64,000 bases of DNA, taken from assembly GCF_000765825.2 (NCBI RefSeq), contig NZ_JRPE02000003.1, positions 1 through 64,000 on the forward strand, read 5' to 3'. Both the position numbers and the translations under genes were made by a program. The notes under the pieces are model-generated. The model searched no databases and was not told the origin of the DNA. It was given only the letters and a program-made list of their open reading frames with translations. The number at the start of each line of letters is the position of its first letter. The first letter of the stretch is position 1. Positions 54,377-63,570 of the stretch are shown one piece after another. This stretch comes from Helicobacter magdeburgensis. Its GTDB lineage: Bacteria > Campylobacterota > Campylobacteria > Campylobacterales > Helicobacteraceae.

Positions 54377-55564
54377 CTAATGTTTGCTTTTATAATCCCA
54401 AATGAGAAAAATACACGCACTTAAGAGCAATATCACGCCATTAAGATTTAACATAAAAGGTATGCCGCCATATCGCACAAGGGGCTGTGTGATAAAGGGA
54501 GAGCAAAACTGCCCCATAAACACACTTGCCGATAAGAATCCTGCTGCCCTAGCCCTTTCACGCTCCTGTGCTACGCTTAAAAGCCACGAGCTATTATTCA
54601 CAAGGATAATGCCAAGCCCAGAGCCAACAAGCACAAGAGCAAAAAGCAAAATCTCATAGCTCTGCACAATACCTATGAGTAAGAATCCACTCCCAATGCT
54701 ACCAAGCGAGATAAAATACAGCATAAAAACACTAAATCTTGAACGCAGTCTCGCATAAAAAAGTGAAAGAAAAGCCGTGCAAAGTGAGCTTACCGCTAAA
54801 CTCACACCGATAAGATTCCCGCTTTTATTGAGATTATGCGTGATGAAGTGCGGGATTTGGGTAGGCATCACATAAAACATACTCATCGCATAAAATGAAA
54901 AAAGATAAATAGGCAGGAATCTAAAAAAATTAAACTTTGATTCATTCTTGCTGACGGGAGCGGACACATTGCGTTGTGGCTCAAATAGCACAAAAACCGC
55001 CATAAGCAGAATAAGAAAGCCCGAAGTATAGACCAAAAAGGGATACCGCCAATCCACATCGCTTAGCACCCCACCTAGCACCAAAAATACAGCTCCACCC
55101 CCTGCCATAAAAAAGCCCTGCAACCCTAAAGCCCTTTCACGCCTTGTCCCTTGGTAATAATCCCCCACCAACGCACTTACAGAAGTCATCACAAAAGCCG
55201 TTGCTATGCCAAAAATCGCCCTTGAGATAAGAATAAGATAAATACTAGATTCTAAAAAGAATCCACTCGCCCCACTTACACTCCATATAAAAATCGCCGG
55301 ATACAAAAACCGCAGTCGCCCATACTTATCAAGCAAAAATCCACTCACAGGTGCAAATATCATAATAAACAACGCCGGGAGCGTCAGCACAAGGCGGGAG
55401 AGCATATCAATATGTGGAATCTGGCTAAATTGTTCTTCAAAATGCGGAATGGAAGGTGCGATAATCGTCCCACCTAGCACAGTCATTGAAGCGGTGGCAA
55501 AAAGGGCAGTTTGGAATATTACAGAATCTGTTAGGCTTGTTTTATCTTTTATTTCACTTGACAT
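54377..55564 (-). CDS. Major facilitator superfamily transporter
   Basis: A 395-residue protein with about 12 membrane helices and the MFS loop GFLLDKYGRLRFLYPAIF between helices 2 and 3. Pattern and length suit a drug or small-molecule exporter of the DHA1 type. Its stop lies one base beyond the recG stop (convergent). Substrate unknown. Confidence 0.85.
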   Translation of the reverse strand: MSSEIKDKTSLTDSVIFQTALFATASMTVLGGTIIAPSIPHFEEQFSQIPHIDMLSRLVLTLPALFIMIFAPVSGFLLDKYGRLRFLYPAIFIWSVSGASGFFLESSIYLILISRAIFGIATAFVMTSVSALVGDYYQGTRRERALGLQGFFMAGGGAVFLVLGGVLSDVDWRYPFLVYTSGFLILLMAVFVLFEPQRNVSAPVSKNESKFNFFRFLPIYLFSFYAMSMFYVMPTQIPHFITHNLNKSGNLIGVSLAVSSLCTAFLSLFYARLRSRFSVFMLYFISLGSIGSGFLLIGIVQSYEILLFALVLVGSGLGIILVNNSSWLLSVAQERERARAAGFLSASVFMGQFCSPFITQPLVRYGGIPFMLNLNGVILLLSACIFLIWDYKSKH

Positions 55565-55685
55565 AATATGTATGCTCCAAAGCTTTGTATAGCTAAAGAC
55601 TACACTATCTACGATAACCTCTCATAAATAACCCACACACTCAAGCTAAATTAAACCCGCTCTCACCCAAAATCAACAAACAAAC

Positions 55686-57017
55686 CTAAGCATTATCCAT
55701 AGTCTGCTGAATCTTGCTTTTTAACTCTTCAATGATGCCTTTTGTAGCAGAATCTGTGGCTATCTCGCTTTCAATGGCTTTGAGTGCTTTACTCACAGAG
55801 CTATGATCTTTCATATTGAGTTCTTTTGCAATCATCGGCATAGAATTAATTGTCAAAGCCCGAGCCAAGTAAATCACCACCCTGCGTGCAAAAGCCACCT
55901 TGCGACTTCGCTCTTTGCTTAGAATCTCACTTGGCTTAATGTTTAGCTCCTTGCCAACAAGCTTGATAATATTATCAAGCGTAACGCCCTCTAATCGCTC
56001 ATTTTGATAATTTTTCAATACATTCTTAGCCACTTTCAAGGCATTTGCTTCAGGGGATAGGCTCATATGCGTATTTATCGTGGAGAGAATCCCTTCAATC
56101 TGGCGGATATTGCCATAGATATTTGAAGCGATGTAATCAATCACTTCCTTGTCAAAATTTATACGATTGATTTGACATTTAAGCTCGATAATGGAGATTT
56201 TCGTCTCAAGCTCTGGATTTGTAATCTCCGCCATTACCCCACCTTCAAAACGCGATCGCAATCTATCTTCTAGCCCCTTAATCTCTTTTGGGGGCTTATC
56301 GCTTGTCATCACAATTTGCTTTTGTGTGCTATACAAAGCATTAAAAGTATTGAGCAGCTCTTCTTGCACACCCTCTCTATTGCCAAGAAACTGCACATCA
56401 TCAATCAGCAAATAATCGCATTTGCGGTATTTCTCACGGAAGCTATCCATAGTCCCACGCCTTATTTTGCTGATAAAGTCATTGAGAAGCTCTTCAGCCG
56501 TGGTATAAAGCACATTCTTATTCTGCTCTTTAACAACATTCCCTATGGCGTGGAGCAAATGCGTCTTGCCAAGCCCAGACTTCCCATAAAACAACACAGG
56601 ATTATACGCCAAAGCTTGTTGCCTAGCCACAACTTTTGCGATGGTGTGGGCGTGTTCATTTGACTTGCCAACGACAAAATTTTCAAAAGTATAAAATGGA
56701 TTCAAAGAGAGTAAATTTTGCTGAAAATGAGTGGGTATTTTATTGAAGTTTAAACTTTTCACATTTTGATTTTTTTCTTTAACTCTTATGTGAATTTCTG
56801 GGCGGATTCCGTTGGGATTTTCCTCCATAAACGCATCGGCGATAGATTCTAAATAGTTACTTTTTATCCAATTTGCTACAAATATATTAGGCACATAAAA
56901 AACTTCTAAGTCCGTTCTTGAAGCACTTTCATCATATTCCATAAGGGAGATATAAGAGCTGTATTCTAAATCCGATAGCTTATTTTTAAGTTTTTTTAAT
57001 ATATTATCCAAATGCAA
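55686..57017 (-). CDS. dnaA: Chromosomal replication initiator DnaA
   Basis: A 443-residue initiator. An N-terminal domain I precedes the AAA+ domain with VLFYGKSGLGKTHLLHAIGN (Walker A) and LLIDDVQFLGN (Walker B), and the C-terminal box-binding helix contains LNMKDHSSVSKALKAIE. It begins with TTG at 57017 after AGGAAATAAA, a non-ATG start that may limit expression. Box-like sites lie just upstream, consistent with autoregulation or origin function. Confidence 0.95.
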   Translation of the reverse strand: MHLDNILKKLKNKLSDLEYSSYISLMEYDESASRTDLEVFYVPNIFVANWIKSNYLESIADAFMEENPNGIRPEIHIRVKEKNQNVKSLNFNKIPTHFQQNLLSLNPFYTFENFVVGKSNEHAHTIAKVVARQQALAYNPVLFYGKSGLGKTHLLHAIGNVVKEQNKNVLYTTAEELLNDFISKIRRGTMDSFREKYRKCDYLLIDDVQFLGNREGVQEELLNTFNALYSTQKQIVMTSDKPPKEIKGLEDRLRSRFEGGVMAEITNPELETKISIIELKCQINRINFDKEVIDYIASNIYGNIRQIEGILSTINTHMSLSPEANALKVAKNVLKNYQNERLEGVTLDNIIKLVGKELNIKPSEILSKERSRKVAFARRVVIYLARALTINSMPMIAKELNMKDHSSVSKALKAIESEIATDSATKGIIEELKSKIQQTMDNA

Positions 57018-57154
57018 TTTATTTCCTAAAGTGAGATGAATATTTTTACTTTCACGATGTGAATAAAATGTGAAAAGTCAAAAAATCTTTTAATATGATG
57101 ACCTTAAAAAGCGGAAGCGAAATCATAATGAAAAAATCTTTTAATTTGGATTAA
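57018..57154. promoter_or_regulatory. Candidate oriC/DnaA-box region between dnaA and ruvC
   Basis: TTATTCACA (one change from TTATCCACA) on the minus strand at 57058-57066 and CTTTTCACA at 57069-57077 resemble DnaA boxes. AAAAAATCTTTTAAT occurs twice (57080-57094 and 57131-57145), an AT-rich repeat that could serve as an unwinding element. H. pylori has oriC beside dnaA. Only two boxes are recognisable. Confidence 0.5.
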
Positions 57155-57670
57155 ATGATGTATATTTTAGGTATAGATCCCGGTAGCAGAAATTGTGGCT
57201 ATGCTGTTATCCAAATGGCAGATACACATACGCATTTGAAAGGGAGTCTAAAGCTCGTAGAAGCAGGGATTATTAAGATTAAAGAGCGAAGTTTGCAACA
57301 TCAAATCGTGGAGTTTGTGGAGGGGATTGATATGGTGCTAAAACTTCACCATATTGATGAAGTGGCGATTGAAGATATCTTTTTTGCCTACAATCCCAAA
57401 AGTGTCATCAAACTCGCACAATTCCGCGGGGCATTGAGCCTAAAAATCCTCCAAGAGATAGGCAACTTTGCTGAATACACCCCGCTACAAGTCAAAAAAG
57501 CCATCACAGGTAATGGCAAAGCAGATAAAGCCCAAGTCGCCTTTATGGTGAAAAAAATCCTAGGGATTAAAGGTGAGATAAAGCCCCTTGATATTACCGA
57601 TGCACTCGCCATTGCCATTACGCATTCCCAACGCGTGGGATTAGAATCTAGCCTAAAATCAGCACAATGA
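57155..57670 (+). CDS. ruvC: Holliday junction resolvase RuvC
   Basis: A 171-residue nuclease. [16 protein letters not shown] carries the first catalytic Asp, [14 protein letters not shown] the Glu, and [12 protein letters not shown] the C-terminal Asp pair. It cuts Holliday junctions with RuvAB. Two ATGs in a row stand at 57155 and 57158. The next gene overlaps its stop by four bases, so it leads into the secretion-like operon. Confidence 0.95.
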   Translation: MMYILGIDPGSRNCGYAVIQMADTHTHLKGSLKLVEAGIIKIKERSLQHQIVEFVEGIDMVLKLHHIDEVAIEDIFFAYNPKSVIKLAQFRGALSLKILQEIGNFAEYTPLQVKKAITGNGKADKAQVAFMVKKILGIKGEIKPLDITDALAIAITHSQRVGLESSLKSAQ

Positions 57671-58968
57671 AAACGCTTTATTTCTTTGATACAAAAACCA
57701 CTTATGCCTATAAAAACAACACCATTTATCCGCTAAATAATACAAAACATCACCCCAAAAATCGCTCTTTTGACATTCTTTCACTTCCACCAAACGCCCT
57801 GCTTCACAGCCCCATTGAGATAGACAAAGCAGATTCTAGCCACATCTCCACTTTGCCCCATAATCTCTATGACAAAGCAAGGGAGAAGGACATTCTTACT
57901 TTGCCAAATGAATCTTATACGCATTATTTTTGCGAACGCGAACATCTATTTGATGAACAAAAATGCGTGTGTGAGAGCTTTTTTCACATTAAGGATAAGA
58001 ATCTTAAAGCCCACATTCTTACAAGCGATATATTTTTGCCCCTTGCCCTGCCCTGCTACAAGGATTTTATCGTGCTTATTCCGCCTTATCTATGCTATTT
58101 TGAAAACACCATCTTCAAAGAAGCCCTTAAGATAACCGCCCCAACTCAACCAAATGTGAATCCAAATATAAATCTATGTGAAAATCTTAGCTCCCTTATT
58201 GCCTACCTACAAGAAGCCTATCATAAGCACTTTGACACGCTGTATTATTTTAGCGATGATGTAGCTTTGCTAGATACACTCCTTGCTTGTAACACTGCTC
58301 AAAATCTCCCCACTCCGCTCCCCCTTAACCAAATCACAGATGAAAGCAAAGAGCTTGATTTTAGGGATTTTAGGGCTTATCTCGCCTTTAGCTATGCCCT
58401 AAAATACAAAGCAGATTCAAAAAGCCATCTATCAAACCCTTTGCCAAACTTCACCCCCAAGCCCTCCATTTACGCAAGATTTTTACCACTTTTGCTTTTA
58501 GGCATTATCCTTTTTGTGTTTGTTATCCCCCTTGCTCTCACATTGTATAATCACCATTTACAAAGCCAAATCACAGCCCTTAATACGCAAAATGAAATGC
58601 TTTTTGCCCCCTTAGATTCACTCCCACAAGGCACAGATATTCACTTGCTTAGCCTTACACACACCCAGCTTTCACACACCTTAAATGAGCTAGAATCTTG
58701 GCAGCAGAGCTATCCCAAACGCTATGCTTTTATGGAGAGTATTTTTTCACAATGTGCCACAAATGACATCACTTTAGAATCCATAAGCTTTGCTTTCTCT
58801 CACAGCCATTTTATCGCTACCCTAAAGCTCAAAGCAGATTCAAAACTCAGTGTGTCAGCCTTTTTAGCTAAACTCAACAAAGCCACACAAACCGCCTTTT
58901 TACAGCCTTTAGATTCTATGGATTCTAATGCCAAATCACACATCATCGTGGTGCAAAATGTTCTCTAA
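57667..58968 (+). CDS. PilN/GspL-like inner-membrane protein of a T2SS/T4P-like machine
   Basis: A 433-residue protein: a cytoplasmic N-terminal half of about 270 residues, one membrane helix ([25 protein letters not shown]), then a coiled-coil periplasmic part ending with a PilN-like fold ([24 protein letters not shown]). This architecture equals GspL, or PilM-PilN fused. It overlaps ruvC by four bases. Campylobacter transformation (Cts) genes include comparable proteins. Sequence conservation is low, so the call rests on topology and operon order. Confidence 0.6.
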   Translation: MKTLYFFDTKTTYAYKNNTIYPLNNTKHHPKNRSFDILSLPPNALLHSPIEIDKADSSHISTLPHNLYDKAREKDILTLPNESYTHYFCEREHLFDEQKCVCESFFHIKDKNLKAHILTSDIFLPLALPCYKDFIVLIPPYLCYFENTIFKEALKITAPTQPNVNPNINLCENLSSLIAYLQEAYHKHFDTLYYFSDDVALLDTLLACNTAQNLPTPLPLNQITDESKELDFRDFRAYLAFSYALKYKADSKSHLSNPLPNFTPKPSIYARFLPLLLLGIILFVFVIPLALTLYNHHLQSQITALNTQNEMLFAPLDSLPQGTDIHLLSLTHTQLSHTLNELESWQQSYPKRYAFMESIFSQCATNDITLESISFAFSHSHFIATLKLKADSKLSVSAFLAKLNKATQTAFLQPLDSMDSNAKSHIIVVQNVL

Positions 58969-59563
58969 AATCACAGCTCTTATTACGCAGTTTCTCTCCA
59001 CAAAGACAAAGCGTGAAAAGATTCTGCTTTTTATCGCCATTATGGCACTTTGTGCGTTTATTATGATGGAGTTTATCTATCTACCACTTTTACAAACCCA
59101 AAGCACCCTATCTAGAATCCACAACCACACCCTTAACGAGCTTACCCTCTCTTTAGATTCTATGCAATCAGCAAAAGTACAGCACCAACAGCAAACAAAT
59201 GAAGTTCAAAACCTGCAAGAAGAAATTGCTTCATTGCAACAAAGCCTTAGCCACACAACTACACTTGAGCCGCTTTTAAATCCCTTTACCCTTATCCCTA
59301 GTCTTATCAATTTTGCTAAAAATGAAAATCTTACCTTAAATGCCTTTCACCCACACCCCACACTTAACGCCCTTGATATAGAGGGTAGCGGGGAGTTTTG
59401 GCAGATTCTAAACTTGCTTAGCTTTTTAGAAAATTACCACTTTGTAAGCCTAGAATCTTTAGAGCTATCTCTACAAGAACACAATCAAATCCACTTTCAT
59501 TTGCTGATTATGGATATTCGCCAAGCCTTACCACATAAGCCACAACAGCAAATAAAGGAATAA
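58958..59563 (+). CDS. PilO/GspM-like inner-membrane protein
   Basis: A 202-residue protein with one N-terminal helix (ILLFIAIMALCAFIMMEFIYLPLL), a coiled coil (about 50-95), and a small alpha/beta domain typical of PilO (SLINFAKNENLTLNAF...FVSLESLELSLQ). ATG at 58958 overlaps the preceding gene by 11 bases; an upstream ATG at 58928 would add ten residues. It probably forms the inner-membrane platform with the PilN-like protein. Confidence 0.6.
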   Translation: MFSKITALITQFLSTKTKREKILLFIAIMALCAFIMMEFIYLPLLQTQSTLSRIHNHTLNELTLSLDSMQSAKVQHQQQTNEVQNLQEEIASLQQSLSHTTTLEPLLNPFTLIPSLINFAKNENLTLNAFHPHPTLNALDIEGSGEFWQILNLLSFLENYHFVSLESLELSLQEHNQIHFHLLIMDIRQALPHKPQQQIKE

Positions 59564-59565
59564 AT

Positions 59566-59880
59566 ATGAAAAAATGTAGATTCTTGTTTATGCTTTTGTT
59601 TATCTACACTCTAAGCTATGCCGAGCAAAGCCCCAAACAAAGCGTGATACAATCCATTCCAACCCTAACAAATCCCTTCAAACACAGCTCAACACAGAAT
59701 CTAGAGCTTCAAGCCATTATCAATAATAAAGCCTTGCTGAATGGGCAGTGGCACAAGCTTGGCGATGTGATAGATGGCTACACCATTACCGCCCTGCACT
59801 CTCAAGGCATTGTCCTACAAAAGTCAAACACTCGCTTTGCCTTATCGTTAAATGGCACACTAGAACAGCTAGAGCCATAA
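59566..59880 (+). CDS. PilP/GspC-like periplasmic protein
   Basis: A 104-residue protein with a signal peptide (RFLFMLLFIYTLSYA) and a small beta domain, LQAIINNKALLNGQWHKLGDVIDGYTITAL, the pattern of PilP/GspC homology regions that link the inner-membrane platform to the secretin. It starts two bases after the PilO-like gene. Confidence 0.65.
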   Translation: MKKCRFLFMLLFIYTLSYAEQSPKQSVIQSIPTLTNPFKHSSTQNLELQAIINNKALLNGQWHKLGDVIDGYTITALHSQGIVLQKSNTRFALSLNGTLEQLEP

Positions 59881-59941
59881 AATCACAAGCATAAAAAGTT
59901 ACAAGATTCCACATAAAAGGCTTAAAAGTAGCAAGTGATTA

Positions 59942-60153
59942 TTTACAATCTTTCTTAAAATTGTAAAATCAAGGAAATGCCTTAAGAATTAAGAATCTAG
60001 ATTCTTTTTCTTTAAGGGGGAGGGGCTTGAATTGCGAAGTCGGTTCGCAGATATACCGCTCACTCCCCCTTAAAAATCCCCCACCCCTACGACGCTTTAA
60101 GAGGTGGCACTGCGTGCGATTGATTTTAGTCAGCTTAAGGGCGTGCCTTAAGC
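59942..60153 (+). other. Structured intergenic region between the PilP-like gene and the secretin
   Basis: The gap of about 360 bases (59881-60247) holds no gene but several perfect inverted repeats: TTTACAAT/ATTGTAAA (59942-59967); the 16-bp palindrome AAGAATCTAGATTCTT (59991-60006); TTTAAGGGGGAG/CTCCCCCTTAAA (60011-60022 and 60063-60074) enclosing TGCGAA/TTCGCA; and GCTTAAGG/CCTTAAGC (60133-60153). It is more G/C-rich than the surroundings. A terminator plus a structured RNA or small inserted repeat is likely. Confidence 0.6.
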
Positions 60154-60247
60154 GTAGAAGCACTCGCAAGTCTTTAGAATCCAGAATCTTAAAAACACTA
60201 CGCTAAGGAACAACATTGAGAAAATCCAGATTCAAAAAGTGGGGAAT

Positions 60248-62056
60248 ATGAAACAATCAAAACCTTACCAAATCCCTGTATTTGTGCGGATATGCGGGAT
60301 TCTGCTTTTATTTTTACAAACTAGCCTAGCTTGTAGCACCCCCATTAATATCCACTCCGGAAGCAATGTCGCTTTAAGTAAAATCCTAGAAGAAATCGCC
60401 TCAATCTGTCATCTTAATGTCATCTATCTCCAAGAGCAAACAAAAACTATGCTTGATAGCAAGAAAACTTCCATTCATATCAACAATAAACCGCTAATCC
60501 AAGTCCTTGATAGCCTTTTAAAAAGCAATGACTTTCACTACACTTTGCAAAAAGACACCTTGCAAGTTGGCTTTTTACTCACAAAGACTTTTGAGATTAG
60601 CTACATTGCCACAACACGCGTTGGCTCAAGCAATACCGATATTGTTTTCTCGCAAGATAATCAAACCCACTCCCCTTATAATACCCACACAAACGCACCG
60701 CTTGGCTTTTCAAACTTTGAGATAGAATCTCAAGCCCACAAAATGGCGATGAATAAAGCCACATCAAACACACAAACTATGGGAAAAAGCGGGACGAAAA
60801 TTTATAGCATTGATGAGATTGACTTTTGGGGTGAATTGCAAAATGAAATCGCCGGGGTAGCCTACGCTCCGGGCGATAGCTATCAGCCCACAACAAGTGA
60901 GCTAAAAAATAAAAAAGATATTATCATCAATAAAGCCGCAGGGCTGCTTACCATTACCGCCACGCCAAAGCAGATTAAACGCGTGGAATCTTACCTTGCC
61001 ACACTCAATAACAAGATTCAAAAGCAGGTGCTGATTGATGTGTATATCTTTAATATTCAGCATAGCAATAACCAAACCTATGGCATAGACTGGAATGAGT
61101 TTTATAAACTTGGCAATCTTTTGACACTTCCGCCAAATGCGGAAGGCTCTAATAACGCCCTTACAGGTGTAAATAATGGCGATTTTGCTATTAGCATTTT
61201 TTCACAAGGGGTAAGCATTAATCGCATTGTTGAGTTTTTACAAACCTATGGCAAGGTGCAGTCTGTGTCTAACCCAAAAGTCCTAACGCTTAATAACCAA
61301 CCTGCCATTATCTCTGTTGGCAGTGTGCTTCGCTACTTTCAAAATACCACTTATCAAACCACCACGCAAGGCACTTCTATTCAAAATCTTTCTCAAGCCT
61401 TCCCTTCTGTCTTTGCGGGAATCTTGCTTGATGTAACGCCAAGTGTGAAAAATGACAAAATCATTTTAAAAATTAACCCATCAATCACCAAAACCAAAGA
61501 TATATCTATTGAAAACCAAACCACCGCCCTAGAATCCCCGCCAAATCTCTCCACCAAACAGCTCTCATCTCTCGTGCAGGTTAAAGATGGCGAAAAAATA
61601 GTCCTTGGTGGCTTGATAGATAAAACTGAAGGGCAGATTTTACGCAAACTCCCCATTTTAGGCGATATACCGCTTTTGAAATATCTCTTTAGCTATAAGA
61701 AAAATATTAAAGAAACCCAAGAAATGGTGATTATCATATCTCCGCATATTGTGCGGCTAGGCACGGCTCGGCAAGAACAAGATAAAATTGAAGAAATTAT
61801 AAACTTTACAAAAGAATCTGATTTTAAACCACAAGATTCAAAAAATACTACAAAAGATTCTGCCCCGCAAGATCCCACAAAGCAAGATTCTTCAACAGAT
61901 ACCGACACAGATTCCACTCCGCAAAACAAGCAAGATTCCACACAAAGCCTAGAGGCTCCATTAGAATCTAAACCCAACAAGCAAGACTCCGCACTTTCAC
62001 AGCCCTTAGCCTACAAGACAGATAGCCCCATACCCCCACACAAAGCCCATATATGA
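60248..62056 (+). CDS. Outer-membrane secretin (PilQ/MshL/GspD type)
   Basis: A 602-residue secretin. Signal peptide (ICGILLLFLQTSLAC), N-domains with INIHSGSNVALSKILEEIA and a later TITATPKQIKRVESYLATL, then the secretin core with QVLIDVYIFNIQ, VSNPKVLTLNNQPAIISVG, LLDVTPSVKNDKIILKINP and VLGGLIDKTEG. The tail is Ser/Thr/Asp/Gln-rich, repeating QDS, and encoded with many AGATTC motifs. I place the start at ATG 60248; a GTG nine bases earlier is possible. It would form the outer-membrane channel for the machine. Confidence 0.88.
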   Translation: MKQSKPYQIPVFVRICGILLLFLQTSLACSTPINIHSGSNVALSKILEEIASICHLNVIYLQEQTKTMLDSKKTSIHINNKPLIQVLDSLLKSNDFHYTLQKDTLQVGFLLTKTFEISYIATTRVGSSNTDIVFSQDNQTHSPYNTHTNAPLGFSNFEIESQAHKMAMNKATSNTQTMGKSGTKIYSIDEIDFWGELQNEIAGVAYAPGDSYQPTTSELKNKKDIIINKAAGLLTITATPKQIKRVESYLATLNNKIQKQVLIDVYIFNIQHSNNQTYGIDWNEFYKLGNLLTLPPNAEGSNNALTGVNNGDFAISIFSQGVSINRIVEFLQTYGKVQSVSNPKVLTLNNQPAIISVGSVLRYFQNTTYQTTTQGTSIQNLSQAFPSVFAGILLDVTPSVKNDKIILKINPSITKTKDISIENQTTALESPPNLSTKQLSSLVQVKDGEKIVLGGLIDKTEGQILRKLPILGDIPLLKYLFSYKKNIKETQEMVIIISPHIVRLGTARQEQDKIEEIINFTKESDFKPQDSKNTTKDSAPQDPTKQDSSTDTDTDSTPQNKQDSTQSLEAPLESKPNKQDSALSQPLAYKTDSPIPPHKAHI

Positions 62057-63570
62057 ATCCCGCCACATTTGAATCCATTAATCTCCACACTATTACACTA
62101 AATCAATCCTGCCTACTCGCACTAGATTCTAAATTTATAGCAAAGCATCAATGTCTTATTTTTGATATGCAAGATTCTAGCGTGTCTATTGCTCTATCGT
62201 GTGAAAATGCACCGCTTGGGCTGATTACAAATCACATTAGCTCCCTTTTTCCGCATAAAAATTTAAAGTTTTTCCTTGCTTCAAGTGAGAGTTTTATAGC
62301 ACAGCTAGAATCCATCACAGACTTTCAAGGCTTTCACAAGCTTGAACAAAATCTGCTTACCTTGCTAAAAAGCCATAGTCAGCATAATGATGATGAAAGG
62401 GCGGCTATTGCCCTATTAGATTATATTTTAGAGCTTTGCATTAAGCATAGGGCGAGTGATATACATTTTGAATCTCAAGATTCTATCCATTGCGTTAGAA
62501 TCCGCACAGATGGAATGCTGCGAGAGATTTTAACACTTCAAAAAATAGTCTTTGAATCACTCATTGCGTGTCTCAAGCTAGAGTGCAAACTTGATATAAA
62601 CCAAAAACGACAAGCCCAAGATGGACGCTTTAGCCGAGTTTTTGACAGCAAAGCTTTTGATTTTAGGTTATCCGTCCTGCCCTCTTTTAGCGGAGAATCC
62701 CTTGTGCTTAGAATCTTGCATAAAAATGCCACACTTACCACACTTGAAAAGCTAGGATTCCAAAAAAAGCAAATGGAAATTATCACGCATTGTGCTAACT
62801 ACCCAAGCGGACTAATCTTACTCTCAGGTCCCACAGGCAGTGGGAAATCAACCACGCTGTATGCGATTTTAGAATCCATAAAATCCCCGCAGAAAAAAAT
62901 CATCACCCTTGAAGATCCCATAGAATACCGCATACACAACACAACGCAGGTGCTAGTAAATGATAAGCATAATTTTGGCTTTTCAAACGCGCTCAAAGCC
63001 TTATTGCGACACGATCCAGATATTTTGATGATTGGCGAGATACGCGATGAAAATAGCCTTGATATTGCTTTGCGTGCGTCTTTAACGGGGCATTTGGTGC
63101 TATCCACCATTCACGCTAATGATTCCCTAAGCGTGATTGAGCGATTGCTTGATATGGGTGCAAAGGACTATCTTGTAAGCTCTACTTTGCGGCTGCTTAT
63201 CTCTCAAAGGCTTGTGAGAAAGCTCTGCTCTCATTGTAAGATTCCACTCTCATACCAGCAAATGTGTGAAAGGTTTAAATCTTACAAGCTTGAAACGCAG
63301 ATTCTAAAGCCTTATGAAAAGGCGAGTTTTTACACCGCTTGTGGCTGTCAGCATTGCTATATGCAGGGCTATGATGGGCGATTATTGATTGCGGAATGTT
63401 TAGAAAACTCTAGCCTTTTGCAACGCCACATTACCGCCCCACAGGATAAAGAGATGATTATAAAAGAGCTTGAGAAAAGCGGGTTTGAAAGTATATTTGA
63501 AGTTGGCATAAAGCTTTTAGCTCAAGGTTTAAGCTCTTTTGAAGAGATATATAGGGTATGTCGGCTATGA
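62053..63570 (+). CDS. GspE/PilB-family assembly ATPase
   Basis: A 505-residue ATPase. An N-terminal domain is followed by YILELCIKHRASDIHFE, Walker A SGPTGSGKSTT near 258-267, the Asp box ITLEDPIEYR, Walker B LRHDPDILMIGEIRD and the His box TGHLVLSTIHAND. A tetracysteine zinc site, CSHCKIP...CGCQHC, lies in the C-terminal part. It powers pseudopilus or pilus assembly. Its ATG overlaps the secretin stop by four bases. Confidence 0.93.
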   Translation: MNPATFESINLHTITLNQSCLLALDSKFIAKHQCLIFDMQDSSVSIALSCENAPLGLITNHISSLFPHKNLKFFLASSESFIAQLESITDFQGFHKLEQNLLTLLKSHSQHNDDERAAIALLDYILELCIKHRASDIHFESQDSIHCVRIRTDGMLREILTLQKIVFESLIACLKLECKLDINQKRQAQDGRFSRVFDSKAFDFRLSVLPSFSGESLVLRILHKNATLTTLEKLGFQKKQMEIITHCANYPSGLILLSGPTGSGKSTTLYAILESIKSPQKKIITLEDPIEYRIHNTTQVLVNDKHNFGFSNALKALLRHDPDILMIGEIRDENSLDIALRASLTGHLVLSTIHANDSLSVIERLLDMGAKDYLVSSTLRLLISQRLVRKLCSHCKIPLSYQQMCERFKSYKLETQILKPYEKASFYTACGCQHCYMQGYDGRLLIAECLENSSLLQRHITAPQDKEMIIKELEKSGFESIFEVGIKLLAQGLSSFEEIYRVCRL

